Assembly (NCBI GenBank): GCA_037176845.1
Contig: JAYKXP010000017.1
Coordinates: 558,001 to 622,000 of the forward strand
From: Paramarasmius palmivorus
Lineage: Eukaryota; Basidiomycota; Agaricomycetes; Agaricales; Marasmiaceae
Direction of reading: 5' to 3'
Length of the DNA: 64,000 bases
A program made the translations under genes and the position numbers. The notes beneath the pieces were generated by a model, which was not told the DNA's origin, did no database searches, and was given only the letters and a program-made list of their open reading frames with translations. Below, piece after piece: positions 22,390 to 33,400 of this stretch. The stretch's first letter is position 1; each line of letters starts with the position of its first letter.

Positions 22390-23741
22390 TAAGGTTGCAC
22401 ACGGGTCGCATTGACACCGCGGTATTTGGACGAAGGGTATGGCGGGTAAGGGTACGGTGTTGGATTTGGTCAACACCGCCAGTACCGCGACCCTTACCCG
22501 CGGTCTCGCGGTGTTTGGCGGGTCTATTACCATATTTGGTATGCCGCTATTCGGGAGGAAAATAGACGCGTCAGCATTTCAGCAACCATCTCTCCTTCCA
22601 CACGAGGCCGTCTACTCTACCCTTATTTTCTGTGGAATTTGCACTCTAGGAGCTGGAGACATTCAAGTCCGACACCTCTTCGGCTCAGACAGCGTCTTTG
22701 TACCGGTTCCGCACGCAGAATTCAGGGATGTAGATAGGAAAGAGAAGAAATTCAGGTTCGCGTAGCCTTTGTTGGAGTCTTTGCTAGTTAAGGTGAGCAC
22801 CGAGCTCGACTTGACACCACTCATTTTCACTTACTTGGTATCTGGCTGTTTAGATTTACATCGTACTCCATTTGTGCTGATATCGTTGTGCTAAATCATG
22901 TCCTCTGCAAAATTCCTCCATTGGTGTCTGATTCCGAAGGAAAGCTTGTCCAGGTTCCACTTTAATCTCCATTTCATCTTTCCCAACCATCGTGATAGCA
23001 GCAAGTCACAACAGTAACAGATAAAACAAAACATTGACTACCATGGGTATATAAGACCTAGCTCATTCACGTTGCCCCAGAACATCGTCTCTCTCTCTCC
23101 AATCATGGGAAAATGCCAGCGAACTGACACCGACAGTGACAATGCCTCCCAGCTGTCCAACACATCAATCACCTCCATCCGTTCGGTTATTGATGGTGCT
23201 CGCAAGCTTGGGCGTAAAGCAGTCAAGACTGCTCGCGCGATGTTTCATTTCTCATGTCCGACTGTATACGTATTGATAGTCTTGTTCTAGCAACATCAAC
23301 GGCAGTGGAGCGCATCTTCTCTGCGGGGCGTCAGCTTCTCAACTTCGTGTGCAACCGCCTCTCTGGCTCCTCTGTTCGCCGCTTTCTTTGCTTTGGTTCT
23401 TGGGGATGTAAAAACATGGTCCGCATGCCAGATATAGAGGCTGCTATTCGTGCATCATGCAAGCAGAAAAGGACACCGACGAGGAGAAAGATGAGTCAGA
23501 TATGGAGATGGTAGATGCTTCAAAACTTAGGGAGCTAGATTTCATTAATACTTGCAACGATGAATGTGGTTTTAGGTCAGATACCCGCACGGTAATACCG
23601 TACATTCAGACCTGCGGGTTTCTAGTCACACCGTGGTATTTGGCGGGTTGGTATAGACCCGTCCCGCGAAGGGTACGGTATCGGCGGGTAAGGGTACGGT
23701 GTCAGTTTCAGAGCACCGCGGTATACCCGTGTGCAACCTTA
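22390..23741. mobile_element. Non-autonomous hAT-family DNA transposon (1,352 bases)
   Basis: The ends are a perfect 17-base inverted repeat: TAAGGTTGCACACGGGT at 22390-22406 and its reverse complement at 23725-23741. A perfect 8-base target duplication, AAGCCGAC, flanks it at 22382-22389 and 23742-23749, the size typical of hAT elements. A 20-base direct repeat (22441-22460 and 23683-23702) and several related G-rich copies lie just inside both ends, as subterminal transposase-binding repeats do. Inside is a remnant of a hAT transposase with the dimerisation region but no catalytic middle, so the element must have been moved by a transposase encoded elsewhere. It lies inside the first exon of the GH88-like gene. 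Confidence 0.92.
23102..23530 (+). pseudogene. Deleted hAT transposase remnant
   Basis: A plausible transposase N-terminus (MGKCQRTDTDSDNASQ, ending in a basic KLGRKAVKTA stretch) runs to about 23245. It is followed in another frame by the hAT C-terminal dimerisation motif: STAVERIFSAGRQLLN then RLSGSSVRRFLCFGSW (about 23290-23405). An acidic tail (EKDTDEEKDESDMEMVDA) follows in a third frame. The catalytic RNase-H-like core is missing, and the frame changes show that the reading frame is broken. This is the pattern of an internally deleted, Ds-like hAT copy. Confidence 0.72.
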
Positions 23742-23749
23742 AAGCCGAC
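23742..23749. repeat. Target-site duplication, right copy (AAGCCGAC)
   Basis: These eight bases directly after the right terminal repeat of the hAT element are identical to 22382-22389. The GH88-like reading frame resumes here in register with the frame before the left copy. Confidence 0.9.
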
Positions 23750-25048
23750 GGACCAAGGCAAATGGGTATTTTTTAAACCAGACTTCTGGACAGCTGGATT
23801 CTTCCCTGCAACGCTGTACGAGATGCATACACGACAGACCTTGTGTAACGGCGATGCTCCAGGCGGACGCGTAGATTGGCTGGTATTAGCGAGAAGCGCG
23901 AGTTCGGCGTTGGTCGATTTGGCAGGTCACAACTCGCAAGGACATGATGTCGGGTTCCTCAGCTTTCCTTTCATCGAGGAATTGGCTATGTGCGTTTGAG
24001 CTCCATCTCGCCGTTCTCGCTCTGACTCGGATATCAATAGAGATCCAAACAATCAGACCGCCATTCAAGTCATCAACACTTTCGCTCAGGATCTGGCAGC
24101 GCGTTTTAACCCAAAGGTCGGAGCGACACTTTCTTGGGATCCCAAGGACGACCCGACCCAATTCCGTGTCATCATCGACAATATGATGAATTTGGAAGTC
24201 TTGTTCGCCTCGGAGGAGTTGACGGGGAACAAGACATTGCGCGAGATTGCGATTAAACATGCAGATACGACCATGAAGAATCACATTAGGGCGGTAGATG
24301 GTAGGCTTCATGCTACTCTACACTGCTCTGAACTTGATCAATCACCAAAGCTTCGACATGGCATGTTGTTGAATACAACGCTGAGACTGGTGATGTTGTG
24401 TCGAAGTATACTGCTCAAGGGTATTCAGCTGATAGCACCTGGTCGCGAGGACAAGCTTGGGCTATGTATGGATTCACTAATAGTAAGTCTTTGTTCATGC
24501 ATGGTGCTCGAGGCTCAACATCTTGCGCAGTGTATAAACGAACCCGGAAGCCAGAATACCTTGAGACTGCCCGCCGGCTCGCAACGTACTTTATATCGAA
24601 CCTTCCTGATGACGGGGTCGTTCCGTGGGATTTCAACGCGCCAACGCAGGATCCAAAAGTGCCTGGCGGTGTACGTCCTGCGGACTCTAGTGCTGCGACA
24701 ATTGTCGCGAATGGATTACTCCTACTCTCAACTCTTGATGATACAAACGGGGAGAAGTGGACGGAAAGTGCCATCAAAGTGAGGATGATTGTGACTGCTA
24801 AATCTTACTTATATCGACCATTTGTGCAGATCTTGGACAATATCACGAAGCTTGCATGGAATGAGCTGTGGGATAGCCTTCTTTCGAATGGGACGGTTAG
24901 TCGGAGGAGGAATAATTACTTGACTGGAATCGTTTATGGTACGTTGGCGTGCTGTTTGATGCAATTCCCATCCTGATAAATCCCAGGTGATTATTATTTT
25001 GTCAAGGCAGGAAACGAACTTGTAAAGATGGGGCTGGCGCACTGTTAG

Positions 25049-25416
25049 ATTTGGCAACGGCTTGTTGAATCATTAAATAGCCCCATAGAGCATGCATTCG
25101 CAGTGAAGGCTAATTGCTGCCGATTTAGGAGGTTTTCTCCCTCTGCCATATTGTAATGAGCCCTTGTAATTTGTCGATTTCTGGAGAATGATAGTGGTTA
25201 CATTCGGCTCGCGTTCGAACAGAAAAAGAACTGTCAGAACCACGTATCCGGTATTCTTGGCCCGTGCGCGTGATAGACGCGACTTGTGGTCCGCCTGTTC
25301 GGCTGATAGCTGGCATCAGCATCTTTCTGCTCAACTTTCACGGTCATTTCAGTCTCTCGTTTATCTCGTATGTTCTGTCTCTTCTCAAGGTCATTCAGAT
25401 ATTGAATTGTATAGAA
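25049..25416. other. Intergenic region before the zinc transporter-like gene
   Basis: This holds the promoter of the transporter gene that starts at 25417. The transporter frame is open upstream to 25264 with a possible hydrophobic start, so an earlier start cannot be excluded. No other feature is visible. Confidence 0.4.
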
Positions 25417-27426
25417 ATGGAAACACTTCACCGACGAAAATCAAGCCACGGGGACGATGAAACAGAAAATGTCATACCAAGAACGAGAGTTCACTCAACG
25501 CCAGTTCAACCACCGTCAGCAGGCCCTTTTCGAACTGCTTTCCCATCTTCACAGACTCTTCAAGTCAATGGACATGCTCGCGACCACTCTCGAACAAGAT
25601 CCATCTCCACTCCATTTTCACCAACTTTACCTTCACCGTTATCTGGTACATTCCCAGCGTCGACGAGTGCACCAGAACCCCTCAATACCGAGCAGAAGTC
25701 ACGAAGACATGGAAGAATGCACTCTAGGAACTTATCCATCTTTTTCCCTAGACCAGGATCATTACCACAAAGCACAATCGCCGAAGACGGTTCACAGGAG
25801 TTGGAGATACACAATGATGAAGAATCCGTTATGCCCGCTGCCAACTCTATGCCAAATCGTACAAGGCATACATCGACTCATGGAAATGGACCTACTACGC
25901 CTCTCGGTGCAGGCTTTACATTCGGTGCTCGACCTCCTGGTTCTGCACCTGTCCCGCCACCAATGAGTGCTGGGGGCTCTGGGAGTAGGAGTAGAAGAGG
26001 CCATCATCACAAACATTCCTTATCACACAATTTCTTCTCATTCCTCGAACCTGGATCTACCCAACCACAAGCACAGACACCGGAATCAGAATTGCACACC
26101 CTGCCCACACCCAACCCCGTTTCACCTTGGAATCCTATTTCGCCGTTCCCCACGACACCTCACACACCGCATCCTCCTCATCATCATGTCGAGGAGAGGC
26201 ATAAAGAGGACGAGAGGAAAGAGGAGCAGGAGCAGGATGCTCCTGGTTCGCAGGCGTTTGCCTTGGTTCAGTTTGTCCTCGGTGCTTCACTTTGGGTGTC
26301 TGGGCAGCAAAATGGTAGTCTTGCTGCAACGGGACTGGGGTATTGGGTTGTATATGATGCCTTTGGGGTTAGCGTCGAACATGTTCTGCCTGGATATCTG
26401 TCCCGGCAGGAACAGGTCAGCCCGCGGAAGAGGTACTATGGGTACGTAGTCTATTTCTCATTTACAGGCATAGTAAGCTCATTTCTTGAGTAGCAATGCA
26501 CGTATCGAAACCGTGTTGCAATTTTCTCAATCGGTTTATCTGATGTTTGCGGCGGTATACATATGTAAAGAGACAGTGGAGCATGTCTTATTGAGCGCTG
26601 GTCCCGCGAGTGGAGAACATGAAGGTCATCATCATCATCACGCGGATGTACTTGGGTATGTCGTTTTCCTGTTATGTTTCTGTTGTGTTACTAAGCTGAA
26701 TCTGGCTGATAGAATCGAGTTTCCTATAATATTGATCATGCTATCAGGCATAACAATGGCTGTATCGGCGGTTATGTACGGTACACACAGGAAAGTGGCC
26801 GAATGTACGCCGAACGCTTTTTTTGCATAGTTTCATTACTTATGTCTCATCTAGTGACCCGCCTACGCATTCCACAACTTTCAGCCCAGTCTGATCTATG
26901 GTCAAATCCATACATCACCGCCCCTTTAGGATTTGCGGTGTGTCTAATCTTGATCGCAACATTAGCTCCAGCGTACGTTATTCCTTCCCTCTTACATCTC
27001 TCCGCTCACTAAGATGTATACAGGACACATCATATCTCCATAGACCTCCTCCTCGCCTCTATAACCACAATCATCACATTCAAACTTGCATATCGAGCTT
27101 CAGTCGTTCTTGGAACAGTCTTGTTACAAACTTCACCGCCCCGTGGTAGCGGGAATGGGAAAATGGAAACCGTACTTAGGGTGATGCGCGAGATCGAGAG
27201 GGACAGCAGGGTGCTACATCTACCAGCACCTCATATATGGGTGCTGACACCCGGTGAGAAGGGTAAAGTAGTGGTGACGATGGAGGTGCATGTTTCAAAA
27301 GACATGCCCGACGATGAAGTTGTGAAGGTTGTGCGGTGGGTCAGAGATAAGGTTGGCTGGGCGGTAGGAAGCGGAAAAGGAGGCGATGGAGGTGGCCAAG
27401 TGACCGTTGGCGTTGTTCGTGGATAA
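25417..27426 (+). CDS. Cation diffusion facilitator family protein, Zrg17-like zinc transporter subunit
   Basis: A membrane protein of the CDF family with a long cytosolic head. The start is ATG 25417 (METLHRRKSS). The head is Ser/Pro/His-rich with RGHHHKHSLSHNF and HTPHPPHHHVEE. The first transmembrane segments follow (ALVQFVLGASLWVSG; GLGYWVVYDAFGVSVE), then VLQFSQSVYLMFAAVYI, a His-rich loop EHEGHHHHHADVLG, two more segments (FPIILIMLSGITMAVSA; APLGFAVCLILIATLAP), a last one with ASVVLGTVLLQT, and a soluble C-terminal domain (HIWVLTPGEKGKVVVTMEVH). The usual His/Asp zinc ligands are missing: TM2 has DAFGVSVE instead of two Asp, and TM5 has no HxxxD. That is the pattern of Zrg17 or ZnT6 partners, which act only in heteromers that load zinc into the secretory pathway. 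Four or five short introns. The stop is TAA 27424-27426. Confidence 0.68.
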
Positions 27427-28590
27427 TGTTATTTGGAAACTTTTTGTATGATACCTTTACATCTGGATTAATCTGACCTAGTCTCCTGTAGGCCGGATGG
27501 TGACTAGCCAATATTCAGATTTGCTCGATATACCCAATCCACCAACAGCTTCAGCTGCTCAATCGCACTCACGCAATCGAGTGGAGCAGGGACAGCAATG
27601 TACATAGGGGTAAGCGCCCGAGGGCGCCAAACGGCAGGAACCAAATCGAGCGGTGAAGGAAGAGTACAAGCACTACTACTTACCTGTTAACCTCCACCAA
27701 TTCCTATCTAAGCTCGTTTTCCATGTATCAATACACACGCCGCCCTAGAAATCAATGACAGCCAGATTGATTGGAGCAGACCCTACGTGGCGAATGGTGA
27801 CTGTTCAGGGCAGCCTCAAGCGCGCTGAGATAAAGCTCTTCGTTTTATTGAGGTAAATTGGAGGTAAAGCTGAGCAAGGTTGAGGGTCGAATAATAGAAC
27901 CCTCTTTTCTTTACATATGCATAAATACCGAGGCCTAAAGGAGATGCAGGCAGCAGCCTACGTAGCTGGAATCTGGTCCTCTGGACAGATGAGAGATAGA
28001 TAGATAGCTGGTCACCTTTCTGAGAATATTCCCATTACCCCCACCATCGTCTAGACGTGCAAGCTTATGTCGACATCAAGGATCGCTATCAGTCTCTATC
28101 CTAGGACTGGCATGAATATCACAAACATTTGGAGCGACCATCAGAAGGCCACAAGAACGGTACGTACGTACCAGCACATGCTGATCCTTTCTATGTCTAT
28201 TTCCAGCTAGTCATCTCAACCAGAACCTTTACGGGGCTTGGCCTCGATGCATTGAAGCCCGTTGATTCCCAGAGGCCACCCAAACTGCTTGACATTTGAA
28301 CTTTTGTTTCAGGGCCGATTACTGGTTGTCGCCGCTAACAGCGTTGAATGCAGTTTACCGCTGTCTATTGGCTGTCTACATATCGTTATTCGCGATAAGG
28401 ACCCGGACCAAGGGATAAAGATGGAACGGTACGCATCGTGTTTGCATTCGTGCTGTATTACTAGCTAATAATACACGTAGCTTTTCAGCGTTCGCCAAGG
28501 GTTTACCCCGTCAGGATGTTTCCTGAGAATATAAGGCCAACGGAGGCAACAGTAGGCCACAGTTGACGTGTCTCTGAGCAAGTGCAGACT
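27427..28590. other. Gene-free stretch between the zinc transporter-like gene and F-box E
   Basis: About 1.16 kb. I see no conserved reading frame, RNA gene or terminal-repeat element. It contains a short GATA run (about 27990-28006, four copies) and presumably the promoter of F-box E. Confidence 0.45.
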
Positions 28591-30281
28591 ATGATGGAGA
28601 AAATGCTGGGTAGCGATGTAAGTGGCCCAGAAGTTGAATTTTTCATCCGTTTCCTAACCGCTTCTACTATCCCTAGCTGCTAGGAAGCATCGAACTATGC
28701 GACCACTGTCATACCAGATTCCCTCCAACACCGAATACAGCCATTCCTCATATCGCCGATTATGTTGCCCAATATCCCGGGAATCATGTCTCCTTGTACC
28801 ACGAAACTCCTGCGCTCGCCCCTCTTCTCCAAAAGGCCGAAGATGAAATCACTGACTATGATGAAGTGATTCGTCGAACACGCGAGACTCTAAAGCGTCT
28901 AGAAGAAAACAGAGCTCGTTTATGGACGTTGAAAGAACGGCTTCGTTGGATTATGAAGCCATCCATACGGAGACTACCACCAGAGTTGCTGACTCGCATC
29001 TTTTACACGTGTTGGGGAGATGGTTACACACTTCGAAAACCACAGCTGGACGATTACGAAGCTTTCGAGCGGCCAAACTGCCGAACAACTCTCACCCTGA
29101 GCCACGTTTCGGCCCAATGGAGAGCTATAGCTTTCCACGAGTCTCGGTTGTGGACGTGTATCAAAGTACGGTTGCATGCCGACGATGACTCTACGCTGGC
29201 TCAGTCAATCCACAACTTCACAAAGTTCTGCCTGGAGAAGTCCAAAGGTAGACCCCTCCATATCTATTTCTATGCACCCTCTATCTTCGATTCGGGCACC
29301 AGCATCTACCACCCGTGCCTGCACAGACCGATCCTGGCAGAGCTATTCAAGTATTGTGGTAGATGGAGGAGTGCTGTTCTGCGGTTACACGGTACAGATC
29401 ACATTGACTTCCCGAAGGAGCTGCCCCTTCTCGAGTCTCTCATCATTCGTAGAGCTACGTCGGAAGCTCTTTCATTCCCTGCGAGGGTGGTGTATACACC
29501 CCGTCTTCGCATCCTCGAAACCGAACGGATGGCGGAAGGCCTATCAGGATTCCAGGACGTTCACACGCTGAAGACATTTTCAACAGACGACCGGAATATC
29601 GAAGCTATTCTGAGCGTTCTGCAACGATCCCCAAATCTCAAGCAAGTCACAATAAAGCCATGTGCACCTATGTTACACCATCACATCAATCCGATACCAA
29701 CTGTCGTTTCGAATTGCGAATCGTTGACTATAGGGAACTTCCAAGGCTCCAGCTTCATCCTACAATACCTGACCTTGCCGTCTTTGAAATATCTCAAGAT
29801 TTCAGGCGACGCATCTTCCTACCACATGAACGTACCCGAACTCTGTGAGTTCTTCCGACGTTCCCAGCCTCCTCTGGACACGCTGGAGATCAGCGGTATC
29901 GCTCTATTCCCAAGCGAATTGACTCGTGCCTTGGATCTTTTACCGTCCATTACAAAGCTTCATCTTTTGGACATGTCCACCACGAATCTCGTTTTCGGGC
30001 GAGATTTCATTCGAGACATGACCATACCATCTATAGCTTCGTTTTCAGCAGTCGGCATCCTACCTAATCTCAAAATGCTCTCGCTTACGGCGTGGAGTTC
30101 GTCATTGGATGGTCAAATGGTGGTAGAAATGGTTCGCTCGAGAGTCGTTGGCTTGAGTAGAAACCAACTTCGTCGCTTTGAGATCAAGTGCCGTAGGTCG
30201 GTGTTGGATAGGAGAGGTCGAGAACAGTTGACAAGACTCGCGGACGAAGGGTTGAGTATCGATATACAAGGCTGGGAATGA
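28591..30281 (+). CDS. F-box protein E (divergent type)
   Basis: Two exons: a tiny first exon 28591-28617 (MMEKMLGSD), an intron 28618-28676 (GTAAGT..CCCTAG, phase 0), then 28677-30281. The second exon begins LLGSIELCDHCHTRFPPTPN. It continues with a coiled coil (KAEDEITDYDEVIRRTRETL), an F-box-like motif (KPSIRRLPPELLTRIFYTCW), a VSAQWRAIAFHESRLW block and leucine-rich segments. It differs from the A-D family: there is no TIERLF head or RWVPD end block, and a Cys-rich start is added. It is a probable SCF substrate adaptor with unknown target. The stop is TGA 30279-30281. Confidence 0.78.
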
Positions 30282-30451
30282 TGAGTGACAAACTTGATTC
30301 ATTTACGATTACCTATGGTACTCTACTCTGTTCGTAGTTCTAATACTTAGTAAAAGGTGATACATGGCTAAAAGGTGACTACGAAAAAAATGGATTGCGA
30401 CACCTGCATAAATTAGTCCTGACTGCGGAAAACGAGAATTTGAATCATTGT

Positions 30452-33400
30452 TTAACCTTTCACCCCCTCTTCCCACTCGCTCCTACTCACAACTCCTTCG
30501 TGCCTGCAGATTGAGCACTCCACATCGACTTCGTCACCAACGGCTTCGCCTTCTTCGTCTCTGGCATACATAGACATTGCTACACGATGCGCGGAGACCA
30601 AGCACGACGGATGGAAAGCGTGGTCACACACGTACTCAGCCCCTCGTTCCTCTTCCTTCTCTTTGCCCTTGATAGACTTTTTGGCTCGAATGCGAATTTG
30701 TTTCCTTTGACCCTCCAAAAATGGTTCGTCATCACTTGGACCTATTCCACAGCTCGGATCAGCACATCTGAGACCTGCTTCTCGTTCCTTCTTTTCTATC
30801 CTTTCACGCAAAGTCAAACCTGGTGGTAGCGGTGCCGACCATTTCTTTGGTGCGGGGCGTTGCGGAGAAGGAGGCGCTGGCCGAGTTCTGCGTCGTGGTG
30901 GTGGAGCACGAGGAACTGCAGTCGTTCGGAGGAATTGTGAGAAAGACATGGGGGCATCATCGTCGAGATCCACAAACGGAGGAGGAGAATATGGTCGATG
31001 TCGAGGCCGAGGTCGGGCTCCGCTTGAGGACTGAGCTTGGGTCTGGGGCGAGTCAGATGAAGGCGGGCCAGCTTGTCTTGGTGTTGGTGGCTGAGGTGAT
31101 GAGTTTGAGGAAGGAAAAGAGGATGAATGGGTAGGTCGTGCGGTGGAAGACGACGCCGAGGATGATGGGAGCGAAGTACGTCTAGAGGAGCCTAAATTCA
31201 TCCAAGGTGCAAATACATTCGGGACATGAACGCCTGACAGCCTTCGACGTTCCCGAGACTCTCCACTTCGCTGCCTTGAGTGTTCTTGGGTATCGCGTTG
31301 TGCTGCTGCGGAAGATGGTAACGATGAAGATGATCCTGAACCTAGAGAAGACAGGAATGAGGGTACTTGTGCAGAAGGACGTCTATCATTGTTGTTCAGT
31401 GGCCGTGATGTTGTACTTGCTCGCATGAATTGAGGCACAGGGATAGGAATAGACATTCCTCTTCGCTCTCGTACCCCTCGCGGCGGGTCAGAAACAGTTG
31501 GTGGTGGGCGTCGTGGCATGGCATATGGAGGCGGGGGACCGCCCACGGCATCCATTATCTGTCTCATGGCATCGTCCATTGAGTCTGCAGTCCCAGTCAC
31601 CATTGAGACATAGCCTCCCGGAATAGAATGACGGTGGACATGGGGTCTCTGATGTTCTTGAGACGAAGACTGGGGAGACGAGGAAGGTTGTCGGAACGAT
31701 GATGATTCTGTCGTATTGACATTTTGCTGCGCAGATGAGGCTTGTCTTGCCTCCTGTACTCTCCTTTCTTCCCGGGCTAAGCTCAACTCAAACTCCTCGT
31801 CATCGTCATCGAAGCCAATAGGTTCCACCATGATCACATCTCCATCCGAGTCTATGTCGCTTGGGGGTGACTGTGAACGAGCATTGCGCTGATTATTGTT
31901 GGGTTGCCGCTCCATATCTCGCCTCAACAGGTCCAGGAAGTGCCCTGCATTTTGGACTGTCCTGTCTTCGTGGAGCGGTGGCCCACCGCCTAGAAACATG
32001 TCAAACACATCGGCCAGAGGCAGATCATCTAGATCATCGTCATCGTTTGCAGGTGGTTGATTGTTATTGCTATTGTTCTGGTTCGCCGGAGGGTTTCGAG
32101 GCAAAGGTATTGGAATGCCGAAACCGAAACCATCACCAGCGAGTCCAGGTGGCGGCGGCCCGCCAATTATCATGTCAAAGCCAATGGAAAAAACAGGGCC
32201 TCCAAGGGGCCGCTGCGGTGGATTAGCGCCGTTAGGTGCTCCTGTTGGGGTTCCTTGAGTTTGAGTTTGTTGTGTTGTGTTGTTGGTATTGTCGACATTG
32301 TCGCCAGTCGTGGCAGGTGTAGTTGGGACAGCCCCAGGTGCAGGTGCAGGTGCCGCTGGTTCTTCACCACCCTGTCGTCGAGGAGGCATATCTATGATTA
32401 CTTGGATTGGACCGCCAGTGCGCCCAGTATTCATCACCCTGATATTAGGTTGATTGGCTCCTGAGTGAAGCTCTGGTTGGAGAAATAGCCTCGCGAACAA
32501 AATAAGATTACTTACCTCCAACACCACCGAATAATCCACTGACGAACCGGTGTACCGTCTCTCGTAACTGGTCGTCCCCTGATTGATCGCCAGTACCGCT
32601 GCCAGTGTTGGCTGCTTCTGGCTGTGCTTCAGCCGTAGACGGCGCTGGTGTCGCTTGTGCCCCATGCGCGGGAGGATCCGAAACATTGGTAGCTTGAGTA
32701 GCTTGCGCGGCTGTATTGGTATCCGGAGTAGCCTGAGCTGTGCCTGTGAGAAGAATTAGGTGAAGTTCATTAGCGTAGATTCATGTACAGAGTAAACGAA
32801 AAATCAAAATTGTAAAAGATAAACTCACCGGGAGCGTCTCCTTCACGAGCAGGAGTCGGTTGAGTAGGTATGGGACCTTCTCGTCCCAAGCCTAATACCC
32901 TTCCCAGCTCTAACAAGTCTCTTACCACCTGACTAGTGGGTCCATCGCGCTGACCAGGCTGACCGGTACCTTCGCCCTGACCTTCAGCAGGAGTAGCTGC
33001 TCCTTGGGCATCGTTGCCTGCCTCTGCCGCCGTAGGTTCAGGATTAGGTCCAGCCGCAGTAGGTGGTCCACCAAACATCCGCATGAAATCGTTCATACCA
33101 AATATACCACCGCCTCCCATTCCGCCCATCCTTCGTGATCTAGACATGCCCCAAACCAGTCCTTCAGGATCCAGATCAAACCGACATACAGGACATGTTG
33201 TTTGTCTGGGTCTGGAGAACCACGGAACAAGACACGCAGCATGGAACGTGTGCGTACAAGGAAGAGACACAATCTTGTTAGCATTCACGTCGGGAGTCGT
33301 TTGGAGAGGTTTAGCTGATTCTGAAGAATTCTCGTCTGTAGTTGGTGCTGCTTGAGCATCGTCAGATGAAGTAGACCCTTCAGCCTGCTTTTCAATCACA

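Larger units (their letters stand above)
22217..25048 (+). pseudogene. Unsaturated glucuronyl hydrolase (GH88-like) interrupted by a hAT transposon
   Basis: It codes for a secreted (alpha/alpha)6-barrel hydrolase (signal MLHGFGLLTVFFVTTSTIAQ) resembling GH88 unsaturated glucuronyl hydrolases. The first exon is cut by the element at 22390-23741: the frame stops soon after entering the element, giving a 65-residue product. All later parts look intact: WTAGFFPATLYEMHTRQTL, GHDVGFLSFPF (candidate catalytic Asp), VIIDNMMNLEVLF (second candidate Asp), YSADSTWSRGQAWAMYGF, then LTGIVYGDYYFVKAGNEL and stop TAG 25046-25048. Introns begin near 23990, 24300, 24482, 24779 and 24939 with GT-AG borders. Without the element and one target copy, the flanks are in the same frame. 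The intact relative begins at 63560. The absence of other lesions suggests the insertion is young. Confidence 0.82.

Noticed and set aside
22439..22765. A 108-codon frame at the left end of the hAT element
   Set aside because: It reads through the subterminal repeats and has no transposase motif. The low-complexity composition explains the open frame.
22390..23741. Reading the hAT element as a long intron of the GH88-like gene
   Set aside because: The borders are inverted repeats with an 8-base duplication, no GT donor lies at the left border, and the paralogue has no intron at this point.
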